From: Burkholderia cepacia | Lineage (GTDB): Bacteria; Pseudomonadota; Gammaproteobacteria; Burkholderiales; Burkholderiaceae | Assembly: GCF_029962485.1 (NCBI RefSeq) | Contig: NZ_CP073638.1 | Location: 2,976,001-3,040,000 of the forward strand | Length of the DNA stretch: 64,000 nt | Direction: 5' to 3' | In this document: positions 1 to 9,245 of the stretch, piece by piece | How positions within the stretch are numbered: the first letter of the stretch is position 1 | Layout of the letters: every line of letters begins with the position of its first letter | Program-made: the position numbers and the translations under genes | The notes under the pieces: generated by a model | Database searches by the model: none | Seen by the model: only the letters and a program-made list of their open reading frames with translations | Told to the model about the DNA's origin: nothing

Positions 1-1271
1 ACCTGCGCGCGGGCGGCTACCGGACGATGCTGTCCGGCAAGATGCATTTCTGCGGGCCCGACCAGTTGCACGGCTTCGAGGAACGGCTCACGACCGACAT
101 CTATCCGGCCGATTTCGGCTGGGTGCCCGACTGGGATCGGCCGACCGAGCGGCCGAGCTGGTATCACAACATGAGTTCGGTGCTGGAGGCCGGCCCGTGC
201 GTACGCACGAACCAGCTCGATTTCGACGACGAAGTCACGTTCGCCGCGAAGCAGAAGCTGTACGACGTCGCGCGTGAGCGCGCGGCCGGGCACGATGCGC
301 GGCCGTTCTGCATGGTCGTGTCGCTGACCCATCCGCACGACCCGTATGCGATCACGCGCGAATACTGGGATCTCTACCGCGACGACGAAATCGACATGCC
401 GGCCGTGCGGCTCGACGCGACTGACAGCGACCCGCATTCGCAGCGGCTGCGCTTCGTCTGCGAGAACGACCGCACGCCGCCGGCCGACGCGCAGATCCGC
501 GCCGCGCGCCGCGCGTACTACGGCGCGACGTCCTACGTCGACGCGCAGTTCGGCAGCGTGCTGGCCGCGCTCGAACAGTGCGGGTTCGCCGACGACACGA
601 TCGTGATCGTCACGTCCGACCACGGCGACATGCTCGGCGAGCGCGGGCTCTGGTACAAGATGACGTTCTTCGAAGGCGGCTGCCGCGTGCCGCTGATCGT
701 CCATGCGCCGGGCCGCTTTGGCGCCGCGCGCGTGCGCGGGCCCGTGTCGCACCTCGACCTGCTGCCGACGCTCGTCGACCTGGCCGGTGCCGCGCCGGCC
801 GGCGGCTGGCCGGACCCAGTTGACGGCGCGAGCCTCGTGCCGCACCTGCACGGCACGCCCGCACACGATGTCGCGATCGGCGAATACCTCGCGGAAGGCG
901 CGGTCGCGCCGGTCGTGATGATCCGTCGCGGCGACTGGAAATACGTGCATTGCCCGCTCGATCCCGACCAGCTCTACAACCTGTCGGACGATCCGCGCGA
1001 GCTGGCGAACCTGGCCGGCGTGCCGGAAGCCGCCGACGTGCTTGCCGCGTTCCGCGCGGAAGCCGCGCGGCGCTGGGATCTGCCCGAGCTCGACCGGCAG
1101 GTGCGTGCGAGCCAGCGGCGCCGGCGCTTTCATTACACGGCGACGACACAGGGCCGAATCCAGGCGTGGGACTGGCAGCCATTCACCGACGCGAGCCAGC
1201 GTTACATGCGCAATCACATCGAACTCGACACGCTCGAGGCGATGGCGCGTTTTCCGCGCGTCGGGCGCTGA
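1..1271 (+). CDS. betC: Choline sulfatase, C-terminal part (5' end outside window)
   Basis: Hydrolyses choline-O-sulfate to choline and sulfate, supplying choline for glycine betaine synthesis; cytoplasmic sulfatase family. The frame is open from base 3 to the window edge, so the N terminus, including the CxPxR formylglycine motif, lies upstream; about 423 residues are visible. Seen here are the family's GKMHFCGPDQLHGFEERLT block, the SDHGDMLGERGLWYK metal and substrate block, and the C-terminal choline-sulfatase domain with the SQRYMRNHIELDTLE stretch. The next gene, a choline-type binding protein, begins 44 bases downstream, which supports a choline-ester uptake and hydrolysis unit. Naming is confident from these blocks; the missing start is a window effect. 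Confidence 0.93.
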   Translation, partial: LRAGGYRTMLSGKMHFCGPDQLHGFEERLTTDIYPADFGWVPDWDRPTERPSWYHNMSSVLEAGPCVRTNQLDFDDEVTFAAKQKLYDVARERAAGHDARPFCMVVSLTHPHDPYAITREYWDLYRDDEIDMPAVRLDATDSDPHSQRLRFVCENDRTPPADAQIRAARRAYYGATSYVDAQFGSVLAALEQCGFADDTIVIVTSDHGDMLGERGLWYKMTFFEGGCRVPLIVHAPGRFGAARVRGPVSHLDLLPTLVDLAGAAPAGGWPDPVDGASLVPHLHGTPAHDVAIGEYLAEGAVAPVVMIRRGDWKYVHCPLDPDQLYNLSDDPRELANLAGVPEAADVLAAFRAEAARRWDLPELDRQVRASQRRRRFHYTATTQGRIQAWDWQPFTDASQRYMRNHIELDTLEAMARFPRVGR

Positions 1272-1315
1272 GCGCCCGCATCGCGAACCCAAACGAACGA
1301 CGGAGGAAGCGGACG

Positions 1316-2281
1316 ATGAAACGGCAATGCAATGCAGCAATCCGGATCGGCGCGGCGCTCGCCGCGGCCGCGTGCCTGGCGACGGCGCAGGGCGCGCGGG
1401 CGGCCGACCCGCAGACGTGCAGCGACGTGAAGATGGCGGCGCCCGGCTGGACCGACATCGACGCGACGAACGCGATGGCGGGCGTCGTGCTGAAGGCGCT
1501 CGGCTACCGGCAGGACGTGGCGAACCTGTCGGTGCCGATCACGTACCAGGGCTTGAAGAAAGGGCAGGTCGACGTGTTCCTCGGCAACTGGATGCCCGCG
1601 CAGGCGCCGCTCGTGAAGCCGTTCGTCGACGACAAATCGATCGACGTGCTGCACGCGAACCTGAGCGGCGCGAAGTTCACGCTCGCGGTGCCCGACTACG
1701 TGGCTGCCGCCGGCGTGCATACGTTCGCCGACCTCGCGCGCTACGCCGAGCGCTTCGGCGGCAAGATCTACGGGATCGAGCCCGGTGCGCCCGCGAACCA
1801 GAACATCAAGCGGATGCTCACCGACCACGCGCTCGGCGCGGCGAACTGGTCGCTGGTCGAATCGAGCGAGACGGGCATGCTCACGCAGGTCGAGCGCGCG
1901 GTGCGCGACAAGCGCTGGATCGTGTTTCTGGCCTGGGAGCCGCATCTGATGAACACGAAGTTCCATCTGACCTACCTGTCGGGCGGCGATGCGTACTTCG
2001 GCCCGAACTACGGCGGCGCGACGGTCAACACCGTCACGCGCTCCGGGTTCGCGGGCCAGTGCGCGAACCTTGCGCGGCTGTTCCGGCAGATGACGTTCTC
2101 CGTCGACGTCGAAAACCGGATGATCGCCGACATGCTCGACAACAAGACGTCGCCCGCGCTCGCGGCGCAGCATGCGCTGAAGACCGACCCGGCGCTGGTC
2201 GCCGGCTGGCTGGACGGCGTGACGACTGTGGCCGGTGCACCGGGCCTGCCGGCCGTGCGCGCGGCCCTCGACGGTCGCTGA
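1316..2281 (+). CDS. choX: Choline-type ABC transporter substrate-binding protein (ChoX-like)
   Basis: Periplasmic OpuAC/ProX-type binding protein of 321 residues that should capture choline or a related quaternary amine for an ABC importer. The signal peptide covers about residues 1-30 and ends ARAA. From memory of Sinorhizobium ChoX, the cation is held by three Trp, a Tyr and an Asp; Trp45, Asp47, Trp92 and Trp207 fit those positions with constant offset, while the Tyr position is Phe121. The chosen ATG has GGAGGA at 1302-1307; longer in-frame starts overlap betC. No permease or ATPase gene follows, so the membrane part must be encoded elsewhere. A paralogue with a different pocket lies at 19079-20032. 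Confidence 0.85.
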   Translation: MKRQCNAAIRIGAALAAAACLATAQGARAADPQTCSDVKMAAPGWTDIDATNAMAGVVLKALGYRQDVANLSVPITYQGLKKGQVDVFLGNWMPAQAPLVKPFVDDKSIDVLHANLSGAKFTLAVPDYVAAAGVHTFADLARYAERFGGKIYGIEPGAPANQNIKRMLTDHALGAANWSLVESSETGMLTQVERAVRDKRWIVFLAWEPHLMNTKFHLTYLSGGDAYFGPNYGGATVNTVTRSGFAGQCANLARLFRQMTFSVDVENRMIADMLDNKTSPALAAQHALKTDPALVAGWLDGVTTVAGAPGLPAVRAALDGR

Positions 2282-2294
2282 TTCCCTCCCTTCT

Positions 2295-2318
2295 GGCGGC
2301 CGGTTTTACCGCGCCGCC
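2295..2318 (+). terminator. Possible terminator hairpin after the betC-choX unit
   Basis: GGCGGC (2295-2300) pairs with GCCGCC (2313-2318). CGG/CCG pairs continue around a TTTTA loop, with one bulged C at 2312. It lies 14 bases after the stop. The following T-tract is poor, so termination may be weak. Confidence 0.4.
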
Positions 2319-2539
2319 TGTCTACGTGTTTTCCCGACCGGTCGCATCGTGACCATTTAGTGTCGCCTTCAGACGGGTGATGCGAAATATGGGTTTGTAT
2401 TTTTCGCCAATGGCTGCGTTATTGCGAAAAACGAAATGCCGAAGCCAGCGGGCGTATTGAATTCGAATCCACCGGCGCATCGCGGCACGCGCCGGGACGA
2501 GATTCTATCCATCGAACGGTTCAGGGAGGGTGGTCGACA

Positions 2540-3679
2540 ATGAAGCACACGAAAGTTGCCGTAGCCGCCGCGCTTGCATGCGCGGCCTGCATTCCCGCCA
2601 TCGGGCACGCGCAGAGCAGCGTGACGCTGTACGGGATTCTCGACGCGGGCATCACGTACGTGAACAACACGGGCGGCTCGCACGTCGTCAAGTTCGACGA
2701 CGGCGTCGCGTACGGAAACCGCTTCGGCCTCAAGGGCACCGAAGACCTGGGCGGCGGCCTGAAGGCCGTGTTCACCCTCGAGAGCGGCTTCCGCCTCGGC
2801 ACCGGGCAACTCGGCTTCGGCGGTTCCGAGTTCGGCCGCCAGGCGTACGTCGGCCTGCAGAACGACTGGGGCACGCTGTCGTTCGGCAATCAGCTCGACA
2901 TCACGAACGAACTCGTGTCGATCTACAACATCTCGGCGTGGGGCAGCGGCTATGCGATCCACCAGGGCGACTTCGACCGCTTCAACGGCGACCGCCTGCC
3001 GAACTCGGTGAAGTTCCTGTCGAACGACCTCAGCGGCTTCAAGTTCGGCGCGATGTACTCGTTCGGCAACGTCGCGGGCAACTTCCACCGCAACAGCGCA
3101 TGGAGCGCGGGCGCGAGCTACACGAAGGGCGACTTCTCGATCGGCGCCGCGTACACGCGCCTGAACAACCCGAACGGCATCTACGGGTTCGACCCGTACG
3201 CGATGATCGGCACGCACACGTTCCTCGGCCAGCAGACGGTGACCGTCGATCCGGCGACCGGCGCACGCACCGACCTGTTCGCGAACACGGCGATGGACGT
3301 CGACAGCCAGGGCACGTTCGGCATCGGCTCGAGCTACACGATCGGCAAGCTGACGCTCGACGCCAACTTCTCGTACACGACGATCAAGGGTTTCGGCCAG
3401 TCGTCGCACATGCAGGTGTATGAAGGCGGCGGTCTGTACCAGTTCACGCCGGCGTTGAGCCTGATCGCGGGCTACCAGCACACGCGCTTCGAGGGCCATC
3501 ACTGGAACCAGGGCACGGCGGGCCTGCATTACATGCTGTCCAAGCGCACCGACGTGTATATCTCCGGCGACTACCTGCGCGCGTCGCAGGGTGTCGATGC
3601 GGTGATCGGCTACAGCTTCACGCCGTCGACGACGCAGACGCAGGCCGACGTGCGGATCGGGATGCGGCATTCGTTCTGA
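2540..3679 (+). CDS. Gram-negative porin (OmpC/OpcP type)
   Basis: Outer-membrane general porin of 379 residues, expected to form a trimeric 16-stranded barrel passing small hydrophilic solutes. The signal peptide covers residues 1-24 (ending GHAQ), followed by the typical SSVTLYGILDAGI first strand; the chain ends in Phe (MRHSF), the outer-membrane C-terminal signature. GGGAGG at 2525-2530 precedes the ATG. The gene stands alone with about 260 bases of leader and a strong terminator 47 bases downstream, so it is probably monocistronic. Burkholderia genomes carry dozens of such paralogues and substrate preference cannot be read from the sequence. Confidence 0.93.
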   Translation: MKHTKVAVAAALACAACIPAIGHAQSSVTLYGILDAGITYVNNTGGSHVVKFDDGVAYGNRFGLKGTEDLGGGLKAVFTLESGFRLGTGQLGFGGSEFGRQAYVGLQNDWGTLSFGNQLDITNELVSIYNISAWGSGYAIHQGDFDRFNGDRLPNSVKFLSNDLSGFKFGAMYSFGNVAGNFHRNSAWSAGASYTKGDFSIGAAYTRLNNPNGIYGFDPYAMIGTHTFLGQQTVTVDPATGARTDLFANTAMDVDSQGTFGIGSSYTIGKLTLDANFSYTTIKGFGQSSHMQVYEGGGLYQFTPALSLIAGYQHTRFEGHHWNQGTAGLHYMLSKRTDVYISGDYLRASQGVDAVIGYSFTPSTTQTQADVRIGMRHSF

Positions 3680-3725
3680 GCGGGGTGGTGTGGGGCGGCG
3701 ACGTCCTCAGCGAGGTCTCTCTTTG

Positions 3726-3754
3726 GCGCGAACCGAGGTTCGCGCTTTTTTTTT
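3726..3754 (+). terminator. Intrinsic terminator of the porin gene
   Basis: GCGCGAACC (3726-3734) and GGTTCGCGC (3737-3745) form a perfect 9-bp stem, followed by nine T residues (3746-3754). This is a textbook rho-independent terminator downstream of the porin stop. It also rules out MFS starts upstream of this point. Confidence 0.92.
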
Positions 3755-3921
3755 GCCGTGCGTCGGGCGGGTACGGTCCGCGGCAGGCATACGGTCCGTT
3801 TTTCGAGGTTGGCATATCATCGCGGTTTGGCCGCGCCAGCACCGTCGTCGCGCGCACGCACCGGCGTGCGTCGTCGTTGTCCGAACGGCTGCCGTGCGCA
3901 GCGCCGACCGCCCAGACTCCG

Positions 3922-5172
3922 ATGACCGACCCCGTGCCCGACTCCAGTCCTTTATCCCCGTTACCCGCGAACCTGTTCCGCCATGCGCCGTTCCAGCGTT
4001 TCTGGGGCACGCGCGTGATGTCTTCCCTGGCTTTCCAGATCCTGTCGGTTGCAATCGGGTGGTACGTCTACGCGCTCACGCACAGCGCGTTCGCGCTCGG
4101 TCTCGTCGGCCTTGCGCAGTTCGTGCCGATGTTCGCGCTGACGCTCGTCGTCGGGCAGGTGGCCGACCGCTACGACCGCCGGCGCATCGCGACGATCTGT
4201 CAGGGCGTCGAGGCGCTGGCCGCCGGCGTGTTCCTGCTCGGTGCGGTGCAAGGGTGGCTGGCCGCGCCGGCCGTGTATGCGCTCGCGGCGATCGTCGGCA
4301 CGGCCCGCGCGTTCGAGTCGCCGTCGGTGTCGTCGCTGCTGCCAGCCGTCGTGCCGCGCACCGACCTGCCGCGCGCGACCGCGTTGTCGACGTCCGCGAA
4401 CCAGGCCGCGCAGATTCTCGGGCCCGCGTTCGGCGGGCTGCTGTATGGCGTCGGCGCGCCCGTTGCGTTCGGCACGAGCGTCGTGGCATTCGCGATCGCG
4501 GCGGTGTTGAGCGGCACGATTCCGCTGCGCAGCGCACCGCCCACGCGCGAACCGGTCACGCTCCGGTCGGTGTTTTCAGGCATCGCGTTCATCCGGCGCG
4601 AACCGGCGATTCTCGGCGCGCTGTCGCTCGACCTGTTCGCGGTGCTGTTCGGCGGCGCGACCGCGCTGCTGCCGATCTACGCGCGCGACATCCTTCAGGT
4701 CGGGCCGTGGGGGCTCGGTGCGTTGCGCGCGGCGCCGGCCGTCGGCGCGCTTGCCGGTACGCTGTGGCTCACGCGTTTCCCGTTGAAAGGACGGCCGGGC
4801 CGCGCGATGTTCGGCGGCGTGATCGCGTTCGGCATCGCGACGATCGTGTTCGGGTTGTCGCGCCACTTCGCGCTGTCGCTCGTTGCGCTGGCCGCGCTTG
4901 GCGCATCGGATGTGGTCAGCGTCGTCGTGCGCCTGTCGCTCGTGCAGCTGCGCACGCCCGACGAGATGCTCGGGCGCGTGAGCGCGGTCAATTCGCTGTT
5001 CATCGGCACGTCGAACCAGCTCGGCGAATTCGAATCGGGCGTGACGGCCGCATGGTGGGGCGCGCCCACGGCGATCGTCGTCGGCGGCGCGGCGACGATC
5101 GCGGTTGCGCTTACATGGATGCGGCTGTTTCCTCAGCTCACGAACATGAAGTCGCTCGAGCGCGACGCGTGA
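3922..5172 (+). CDS. MFS transporter, EntS/DUF894-like exporter
   Basis: Inner-membrane major facilitator of 416 residues with about twelve hydrophobic segments. It opens NLFRHAPFQRFWGTRV, a common start in EntS-type exporters, and has the loop 2-3 motif VADRYDRRRIA near residues 75-85 expected of MFS drug or siderophore exporters. The frame is open upstream to 3685, but that stretch contains the porin terminator; ATG 3922 directly precedes a plausible cytoplasmic N terminus, although no strong ribosome site is visible. It converges on the YbjQ gene with a 6-base gap. No siderophore genes are near, so the exported compound is unknown. Confidence 0.82.
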   Translation: MTDPVPDSSPLSPLPANLFRHAPFQRFWGTRVMSSLAFQILSVAIGWYVYALTHSAFALGLVGLAQFVPMFALTLVVGQVADRYDRRRIATICQGVEALAAGVFLLGAVQGWLAAPAVYALAAIVGTARAFESPSVSSLLPAVVPRTDLPRATALSTSANQAAQILGPAFGGLLYGVGAPVAFGTSVVAFAIAAVLSGTIPLRSAPPTREPVTLRSVFSGIAFIRREPAILGALSLDLFAVLFGGATALLPIYARDILQVGPWGLGALRAAPAVGALAGTLWLTRFPLKGRPGRAMFGGVIAFGIATIVFGLSRHFALSLVALAALGASDVVSVVVRLSLVQLRTPDEMLGRVSAVNSLFIGTSNQLGEFESGVTAAWWGAPTAIVVGGAATIAVALTWMRLFPQLTNMKSLERDA

Positions 5173-5178
5173 CTCGTG

Positions 5179-5541
5179 TCACGCGTTCTGCGTCACGCGC
5201 ACGGCCGTGCCGTAGCAGATGACTTCCGTGACACCCGAACCGATTTCGGTCGAGTCGTAGCGCATCGCGACGATCGCGTTCGCGCCGAGCTTGCGCGCAT
5301 CGGTCAGCATCTTGTCGAAGGCCTGCTGGCGCGCTTTCTCGCATAGCGACGTATAGAGCGTGATGTTGCCGCCGAAGATCGTCTGCAGCGACGCGCCGAA
5401 CGAGCCGACGATCGAGCGCGAGCGTACGACGATGCCCTGCGCGACGCCGAGCGAGCGAACGGTCGTATGGCCGGGCAGGTCGAACGCGGTCGTGACACGC
5501 GCGGGCGACAGATCGTCGATGGAATGGGAGAAGTCGGTCAT
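5179..5541 (-). CDS. YbjQ/UPF0145 family protein
   Basis: Small cytoplasmic protein of 120 residues belonging to the YbjQ (putative heavy-metal-binding) family, whose role is not settled. Visible family features are the [18 protein letters not shown] block and the [16 protein letters not shown] block near the C terminus. The ATG at 5541 begins MTDFSHS; the frame continues upstream, but those residues look like Arg/Pro-rich noncoding translation. It faces the MFS gene and is followed by no other minus-strand gene, so it is probably transcribed alone. Confidence 0.85.
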   Translation of the reverse strand: MTDFSHSIDDLSPARVTTAFDLPGHTTVRSLGVAQGIVVRSRSIVGSFGASLQTIFGGNITLYTSLCEKARQQAFDKMLTDARKLGANAIVAMRYDSTEIGSGVTEVICYGTAVRVTQNA

Positions 5542-5716
5542 GGCGGGAAGCGCGTAGCGAAGTGGTCGAACGGGGATTCTATCCGGACGAGCCCGCGTTC
5601 CCGGTTCGACGACGGGAAAACGCCGCGACTGCGGAGAACGCCTCGTGACGAAAGCGTGTGCAAACCGCGAGCACACGCTTCCGCCCTTTCCGGCCGAACG
5701 GTTCGGCCGCGCGCCG

Positions 5717-6970
5717 TCAGCGCTTCACGGTCGCACTGCCATTCCCGCCGAGATCGACTGCATAGGCCAGCGCCAGCTTGCCGAACTTCAGCGCGTGGTT
5801 TGCCTGCCGGTCCGAGTTCTCCAGCGTGTCGTTCACCGTATGGATGTACGGGCTGTCGTTCTGGTCGGCCTCGAACGGGAACGATGCCGGATAGCCCTGC
5901 GCATTCCATGACGCGTGATCCGAGCACGCATACCCGCACTGTGACGTGCCGATCGCGAGTTCAGGAAGGTAAGTCTTCGCCAGATTCGTCAAGTACGTGT
6001 TCTGCGCCGCGTTCGTGTAGTCGGTGATCAGGTAGATATCCTTCGGATCGCCCTTGTAGTTCGTCATGTCGAGTTGCAGCACGCCGACCACGTTCGCGTT
6101 CTGCGTGCGGAACTGCTTCGCGATCGCCTTCGAGCCGAGCAGGCCGGCTTCCTCGGCCGCATATCCGACGAACTTGATCGTCCGTTTCGGCCGGTAGTCG
6201 TTCGCAAGCAGCACGCGCAGCGCTTCGGTGAGACTCGCGATGCCCGACGCGTCGTCGTCCGCGCCGGGCGAGCGCGTGTTCTCCGTCGTGCGGCCGACCG
6301 TCGAATCGAGGTGACCGCCGAGCACGATCGTGCCGGCAGCCGGATCGCTGCCGCGGATCGTCAGGATCACGGATTTCTGCGGAAAGCCGGTGTGCGCGAA
6401 CTGCTCGACGGTGATGTCGGCGCGCGAGCCGGCCAGTTGCTTCCACTGCAGCGCGAGCCAGTCCGACGCAGCGACGCCGTGCGACGTCGTGTAGTAGCGG
6501 TTCGTGAAGCCGGACAGCGACGTGATCGTGCCGACGATATTGCTGGCCTGCAGCTGCTGGATCCAGGTACCGATCTGCGGCGCGTTCGATACCTTGTACG
6601 CAGGCGCCGCGGCCTGTTTCGCGAGTGTCGCCGGCAACGGTTGCAGCGCCTGCCGCGCTTCGTCGAACGAGTCGTGCACGACGTAGCCGGGCCCGTGGCC
6701 GCGCGTATGGTGGACGGCGTGGGCCAGCTCGCCGAGCCGTGAATCGTCGATCTCGACGACGTGGACGGTTTCGCGTCGCGTGGCGCCGTCGGCCGTCTTG
6801 CCGGCGTCGACGGTCGTGCTGTATTGCGCGGTGGCGCTTGCATCGATGCGCTGAAGCTGGCGGAACGCGGTGTCGCCGAGCGTGATCCAGACGGGTGCCG
6901 CGTGCGCGGCGGCGGTCAGCAGCATGGCGCCGAGCGCGGCGCTCAGGCGGGTGAGTTTCAGAGTAGGCAT
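5717..6970 (-). CDS. Secreted M28 family aminopeptidase
   Basis: Zinc exopeptidase of 417 residues that removes N-terminal (usually hydrophobic) residues from peptides outside the inner membrane. Signal peptide about residues 1-25 (ending AHAA). The M28 residues are all visible: His220 in GGHLDS, Asp238 in GADDDASG, catalytic Glu273 and ligand Glu274 in AAEEAG, Asp301 in LQLDM, and His377 in IHTVNDT. Cys345 and Cys349 flank the usual disulfide loop before SDHASW. Start ATG 6970 gives a clean signal peptide; the longer frame to 7030 does not. It lies 79 bases downstream of the metalloprotease gene on the same strand, suggesting joint expression and joint peptide breakdown. Confidence 0.92.
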   Translation of the reverse strand: MPTLKLTRLSAALGAMLLTAAAHAAPVWITLGDTAFRQLQRIDASATAQYSTTVDAGKTADGATRRETVHVVEIDDSRLGELAHAVHHTRGHGPGYVVHDSFDEARQALQPLPATLAKQAAAPAYKVSNAPQIGTWIQQLQASNIVGTITSLSGFTNRYYTTSHGVAASDWLALQWKQLAGSRADITVEQFAHTGFPQKSVILTIRGSDPAAGTIVLGGHLDSTVGRTTENTRSPGADDDASGIASLTEALRVLLANDYRPKRTIKFVGYAAEEAGLLGSKAIAKQFRTQNANVVGVLQLDMTNYKGDPKDIYLITDYTNAAQNTYLTNLAKTYLPELAIGTSQCGYACSDHASWNAQGYPASFPFEADQNDSPYIHTVNDTLENSDRQANHALKFGKLALAYAVDLGGNGSATVKR

Positions 6971-7049
6971 GTTCGATCTCGTGAGGATGGCGATGTCGAT
7001 GATGGGAGCGCGCCGCAGGTCGTGCGCCACACTCCCGCCTGCTGCGGAA

Positions 7050-8762
7050 TTACGACTTCTGCGGGACGGTCACGCCGTACGTGCAGCTCTTGTTGTATGC
7101 GTTGCCGATCGCGGTGAGCTGCGCGTTGCTGTAGCCGAGCGCGGAGGCGGCCGTCAGCACGGCCTGCGCGGCGGCCTTCTGGTTGGTCGAGCTGTTGGTC
7201 ATCGACAGCCCCTTCAGGAACGCCTTGTCCATCGCCTGCGCGCCGATCGCATCGCGCGCGACGAGGTTGCACGACGCCCAGTATTGGCCGGCCGTATGGA
7301 TCTCCGCGCCGCGCGCCTGCGCATACGTGCGCCCGACGTTCCAGTTGGTCACGCGGCCGCCCCAGTATTCGTTGTGGCCGTCCCAGTTGTAGACCCAGTG
7401 GTACTGCGCATCCGATGGGCTCCACTGGTTGAAGTCGCGGCTGTACGCGGCGGCGAGATAGTCGCCGGTGCCTTCCGACAAGCCTTCCTGTTGCGACAGG
7501 CCGCCGTTCGTCACCCAGTCGTGGATGCCGTGGCCGAGCTCGTGGATCACGACGTCCGCATCTTCCGCGTCGTCGACGCCGCCCTGGCCGAAGGTCAGCC
7601 GGCCGCTGCTCGACGAGTACGACGAGTTGTCGTCGCCCGATTCGCCGTGCGGGTCGTACTGCACGCCGCCCGTGTACTGATACGGCAGCGCCTTGATGCC
7701 GAGCGTCTGGTTCACGTAACGCAGGAACGTGTCGATGTGGTAGTACGCGTTCACGGCCTCGAAATACAGGTTGCCGCGCGTGAATTCGAACGCGGGCGTC
7801 GATTGCGCCGGGCATGCGTTGTCGAGCGGCGCATCGAAATCGATGCACGCCGCGTACGGGCCCGTCAGCGTGTAGCGCGAGCCCGACTGCGCGAGATCCT
7901 TCAGCGTCACGCGCACGCGCGCGGCCGTGAGCTGCGTCGAATCGGCGTCGTTGTTGTCCTTGTAGCCCGTGCTGCCGTAGCTGCTCTTGGTCGGCGAGAG
8001 CGGATCGGGCCGGAACACGAAGCCGGTGCCGTCGGTCGCATAGAACGCCTTGTCCTCGGCGCGCAGCACTTCGCCACTGCCCGAATCGATCAGCAGTTCC
8101 CAGTCGCCCTTCGGGCCGTCCTGCGGGCGGCCGCGCACCTTCCACGCGGTGTGCGTGCCGGTCTTGTCGACGAACGCGACGAGCTGCGCATCGAGATTCG
8201 CGAAGCCGCTCACGCCAAGATACGCACGGGCGCGGTCGAGCGCCTGCTGCTGGTCGACGGCCTGCGACTTGCGCGTCGTCGCGACCACGCCGTTGATCGT
8301 GTTGCTCGCGACGTACAGGATGCGGCCATCCTTCGCGACCGTCACCGCGATGTCGCTGCCGTACACGGGCAGTCCGGCGGCCTGCTGCTGCAGGCGCACG
8401 ACGGTGAAGTCGGCATCGTTGCGTTCCGACGTGACGACGAGACTCGCGAGCGCGGCCGGGTCGAGCCCGAGCTGCGTCGCCTGCGACGCGACGAAGTCGC
8501 GTGCGGTCGCGGCGGGTGTCGAGGCGCTCTTCTTGACGCGATAGGCCGGGTTGTACAGCGTGACGGCGACGCCGTCCGCGCGGTACTGCCCGGCGGCCGT
8601 ATCGGCCTTCGCGGCCGGCGGCGCGACGCCGCGCGTCAGGCTTTCGCGCAGGCTCGCGGCCTGCGGGTTCGAGACTTTCGTATCGGCCAGGGTGCCGCCG
8701 ACGATGCCGAAACCGAGCGCGAGACCCAGGGCGAGCGGCAATGCTTTGCGTGATGTCTGCAT
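7050..8762 (-). CDS. zmpB: Secreted zinc metalloprotease, thermolysin-like (ZmpB-like)
   Basis: Extracellular endopeptidase preproprotein of 570 residues. Domains in order: signal peptide (about 1-26), propeptide with FTP-like (about 80-115) and PepSY-like (about 170-240) regions, then the catalytic domain with HELGH at 407-411 and the third zinc ligand probably Glu430 in EGLSEGTGD. The approximate 61-kDa size and the layout fit my memory of the ZmpB precursor of the B. cepacia complex, a virulence-associated protease under quorum-sensing control; the symbol rests on that memory, not on alignment. The aminopeptidase gene follows on the same strand. It has its own upstream region of about 480 bases, with no lux-type box that I could recognise. 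Confidence 0.85.
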   Translation of the reverse strand: MQTSRKALPLALGLALGFGIVGGTLADTKVSNPQAASLRESLTRGVAPPAAKADTAAGQYRADGVAVTLYNPAYRVKKSASTPAATARDFVASQATQLGLDPAALASLVVTSERNDADFTVVRLQQQAAGLPVYGSDIAVTVAKDGRILYVASNTINGVVATTRKSQAVDQQQALDRARAYLGVSGFANLDAQLVAFVDKTGTHTAWKVRGRPQDGPKGDWELLIDSGSGEVLRAEDKAFYATDGTGFVFRPDPLSPTKSSYGSTGYKDNNDADSTQLTAARVRVTLKDLAQSGSRYTLTGPYAACIDFDAPLDNACPAQSTPAFEFTRGNLYFEAVNAYYHIDTFLRYVNQTLGIKALPYQYTGGVQYDPHGESGDDNSSYSSSSGRLTFGQGGVDDAEDADVVIHELGHGIHDWVTNGGLSQQEGLSEGTGDYLAAAYSRDFNQWSPSDAQYHWVYNWDGHNEYWGGRVTNWNVGRTYAQARGAEIHTAGQYWASCNLVARDAIGAQAMDKAFLKGLSMTNSSTNQKAAAQAVLTAASALGYSNAQLTAIGNAYNKSCTYGVTVPQKS

Positions 8763-9245
8763 ACGTGATCCTCATCTCAACGGTTGGACACGCCCGCGCG
8801 CTCGTGGCGCGCAGGCACGACACGGCCCGCGCGCCGGTTCGATGGAACCGGTGCGGCGAAGCGGTGTTGGGAGTATCGACTGACTAAGGAATCCTGAATG
8901 TCAGGTCGAAAAGAAACAGGCGGGCGAAGAGGGGGACGCGGGAGACGCGCGTGAAGGGAAGCGAACGGCAGGCAGGTGCGGCGACGGCGAAGCGAGCATC
9001 GTCATGTCATACCCCTCGGATCGAATCGATATCGGTTGGCAGCCCGCCGGGATGCGGCATGCATGTCGTTAGGCTGCCTATCTAACTTTTTTTGATATGT
9101 TACAGAATATTTTCAACGACATTCCAATTTATTTTCGACGATCACTTCGGTTGGCAGATCAATCGCCGGCATTGTTCAGCGAGCGGCGGGAAACGCTGCC
9201 GGAACGCGCAATACCGCGCCGGATTGTGATTAAAAGCCGCGACGA
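8763..9245. other. Intergenic region between the regulator and protease genes
   Basis: No gene is supported in these 483 bases. The part nearest the protease (8763-9000) is GC-rich and must hold its promoter and leader. 9080-9145 is AT-rich compared with the surroundings (for example ttttttgatatgttacag) and could hold a promoter. The short open frames here have no ribosome site and no family resemblance. Confidence 0.5.

Noticed and set aside
6870..8753. Plus-strand open frame of 627 codons
   Set aside because: It is the complement of the metalloprotease gene, whose HELGH motif and signal peptide identify the real strand.
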